DNA from: Lumnitzera littorea
Taxonomy: Eukaryota > Streptophyta > Magnoliopsida > Myrtales > Combretaceae
DNA: 64,000 bases
Direction of reading: 5' to 3'
Assembly (NCBI GenBank): GCA_024138015.1
Contig: JAMXBB010000004.1
Location: 7,386,398-7,450,397, forward strand
Each line of letters opens with the position of its first letter. Within the stretch, counting starts at the first letter, position 1. Under the pieces are notes generated by a model. It saw only the letters and a list, made by a program, of their open reading frames with translations, did not search any database and was not told the DNA's origin. Shown in pieces: positions 61,890-64,000 of the stretch. Both the position numbers and the translations under genes were made by a program.

Positions 61890-62580
61890 CCGCTATTACT
61901 AGTATAGAGGTAAAAGCAATATATACTGCACCTCCAAGAAAAGAATATCGAGAAAATACAATGAAAAGACGCAAAACCATTATCTTTCATATAATATGGA
62001 GTTGGCTAATCAATTATTCTAGGGATTTTATATGCAACTACATCACATGATGCTTAGGAAATTTTGAAGAGGTAATTTAGAGGTCATGATAAAGTAATTT
62101 CAATCAAACTCCAAAACCTTTAAAAAAAAAAGTTTAATAATTTATTTATGAAGGATAATGAGGAGATATGAGAATTCTTCTCTAAAGTTTCTGTTATCAT
62201 CAATCAAATTAGATGATATAAAGATGCGGTTCATGATAAGGGAATTGTAGAAAAAGTTTTCAAAAGTTTGCTTGAAAATATGGGATCATTAGAGGCCTAT
62301 GAAAAACATATGAGCAGATTCTCTAATCAAAATTTGGAGTAAACCTTCCATTTAAGGATTAATTTAAATGGGTAATGCAGCTGATAAGATAAAGATGAAA
62401 ATTATGAAGGTAACTCTTTTAGTTTTGCTCGTGGATATGATAGATATGAAAAATCTCAAGGCTATAGTAGAGGAAGAGAACCCCATTTAAGGAATAATAG
62501 GTCTTAATGTTGAGTATGCAAGAAATTAAGGTGCGATACCAAGAACTGTCATTTTTTGATGTAAAATGTAGAAATCTTGA
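61890..62580 (+). pseudogene. Ty1-copia gag remnant (UBN2 domain)
   Basis: Plus-strand reading with frame changes and stops gives TTSHDAWEILKR, FRGHDKVISIKLQNL, FNNLFMKDNEE, EFFSKVSVIINQIR, DKGIVEKVFKSLLENMGSLE, AYEKHMSRFSNQNLE, then a basic RG/Y-rich tail (SFARGYDRYEKSQGYSRGRE). Order and wording match copia gag: 'AW.IL...F.GD.KV..VKLQ.L...FE.L.MKE.E...F.S....I.NQ.R...D....VVEK.LRSL', then LM.SL.A.E.R. A remnant zinc knuckle (C..CKKLRCDTKNCHF) follows near 62513. It is inactive. No LTRs were identified. Confidence 0.75.
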
Positions 62581-62613
62581 TCATTTAGAAGACATAATTA
62601 CTATGAAGATCAT

Positions 62614-64000
62614 GTAACGCTCCAAAATCAGAGGACATAACCCGTTACATATCCTTGTCAATTAGGAACACCTTAAGGCTCTAAAACCAATCACAGTCTT
62701 TTTAATAACTTGTAACAATCGCTTATCAAATATAAACTGCAATTCTCTAAGTACATTAATTCAAATGACTCACAGGCAAGTCGCTTCAACTATAAATATG
62801 CTTAATAATTAGATCTTGATCTTTTACAACATACAAAACTAAACTATCTCTCTTTCTCAACCTGATAGTAGCAATTTCCATACTTATTGCAAACTTATCA
62901 AGTCAACTTATAGCTGTAAAAATAAAGGAATGAGCCGAAGCCTAGTACAGGTACACAAACACACACAAATACTAAACCCAAAACATTCACACGCATGTAA
63001 TTCAATGATAATAGAATATAAGCAACAATAATTTAATTATCTTTAATTTAGGTAAGAAATCAACCAAGGGGTACTCATAACTCTGACACACTATGATTTT
63101 GTTCACATACATAGGTTGATATAATATAAGTGTTCCTTTAAGTCATTTACGCTTAGAGTCTAAAGTCTAAAGTCTAGAGTCTAAAGACTAGAAACCAGAA
63201 ACCTAAAATTGTAGCTATGTCATCTCAAATATGAGTTCACTAGGGAAACCTCATATATGATCGACGATTGCTCTTCTAGGGAACTATTACTATGAACTCC
63301 TAGAGAGAGTGGATCAAGCACAACCAACAAACCATTCTTTTAAGTTGAATATAGATTAGTCTAGTTAGATTTTTCTAACCTAACAAGTACAACCATATAA
63401 ACAAGTACCACGTGCTTGGAATCGCTCTACAATAGTTTCAAGAACTCCAACTCACAAATCCCGAATCAACAACTTAGACCTCAACAATGAATTCGACAAC
63501 TACGATGAATCTATTTGAAAAATAAGTATATATGCTAACCCTTAGGAACTCGATAACTAGGTTTTACTTAGAAGTTACTTATGAACTTATTTATCTATTA
63601 CTTGGTAATACCTTAACTTATCACTTTAAAGGTTTCAAATCAAATTATAAATCAAGAATGGAAATTGGAGATAATATAAATACATGATACGATAAAACAA
63701 ATAGTTGACATATTTATATAATATTATTTAATTACTCAAATTGAAAGATTACAATATATATGTATATATATATATAAGGAAAAAGAAAATATAAGGTAAA
63801 TACATAATAAGGATGTTAAAATAAATAGTTTTACTAATCAGTATATTAAAAGAATATGTGTTTAATCTGACAATACTAAAGCTCATAGAAATATGTAAAG
63901 AAAGATATATTAATAATAGGAATCCAAATTATATATACTATACGATTAATATCATATTCTACATAATCATAATAACAAACGAGATAGGAATATAATAATA
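62614..64000. mobile_element. Possible LTR start related to the 49182 element, runs off window end
   Basis: TGTAACGCTCCAAAATCAGA at 62614 resembles the TGTTACGTCCTGAAAAA tip at 49182. About 300 bp in, ATAAAGGAATGAGC...CTAGTAC parallels ATAAAAGAATGAGTGA...CTCAGTAAGTAGG of that element. The rest is AT-rich and non-coding. A local CTAAAGTCTAAAGTCTAGAG triplication lies at ~63161-63190. Confidence 0.35.

Noticed and set aside
1..64000. CRISPR array, operon or prokaryotic defence system
   Set aside because: No spaced identical repeats or bacterial gene organisation; the window is plant nuclear DNA.

Overview
The window is nuclear DNA of a flowering plant, most likely a eudicot. It is AT-rich, has spliced genes with GT-AG introns, and is dense in LINEs, LTR-element remnants, Helitron ends and MITE-like repeats. 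There is no sign of operons, ribosome binding sites or other prokaryotic features. Only two genes look intact.

The main gene is the plant homologue of VIRILIZER (VIR), a scaffold subunit of the mRNA N6-adenosine (m6A) methyltransferase complex. It lies on the minus strand from 37959 to 9116. I could join 27 exons without a frameshift or internal stop, giving 6456 nt of CDS (2151 residues), close to the roughly 2140-residue Arabidopsis protein as I remember it. Transposons swell its introns. Intron 23 holds a near full-length plus-strand L1-type LINE (12106-17810) with a 14-bp target-site duplication. Intron 22 holds a minus-strand LINE remnant into which a second, truncated LINE (19980-21681) has inserted, with an exact 16-bp duplication. 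Intron 14 holds a decayed LTR element, and introns 3 and 15 hold MITE-like foldback repeats.

The second gene candidate is small: two exons at 1858-1919 and 2328-2409 on the plus strand. It encodes a 47-residue protein with one hydrophobic segment and a cysteine cluster. I recognise no family for it.

The rest is repeats. Positions 1-491 carry a minus-strand Ty1-copia gag fragment, and 5.77-8.69 kb a decayed LINE with an internal tandem duplication. Upstream of VIR (38-47.5 kb) is AT-rich DNA with a degenerate plant-mobile-domain sequence, several Helitron termini and TIR elements. From 47.5 to 55.7 kb two ~475-bp direct repeats bound a mostly non-coding LTR-type (LARD-like) element, itself interrupted by a 3.8-kb insertion with TG...CA ends. 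From 55053 to 61299 lies an inverted repeat with two 3047-bp arms that end exactly at a single N and a 39-A run. It is either a very recent palindrome or an assembly fold-back artefact. The last 2.6 kb holds a decayed Ty1-copia gag (UBN2) and the start of another long-terminal-repeat-like sequence.
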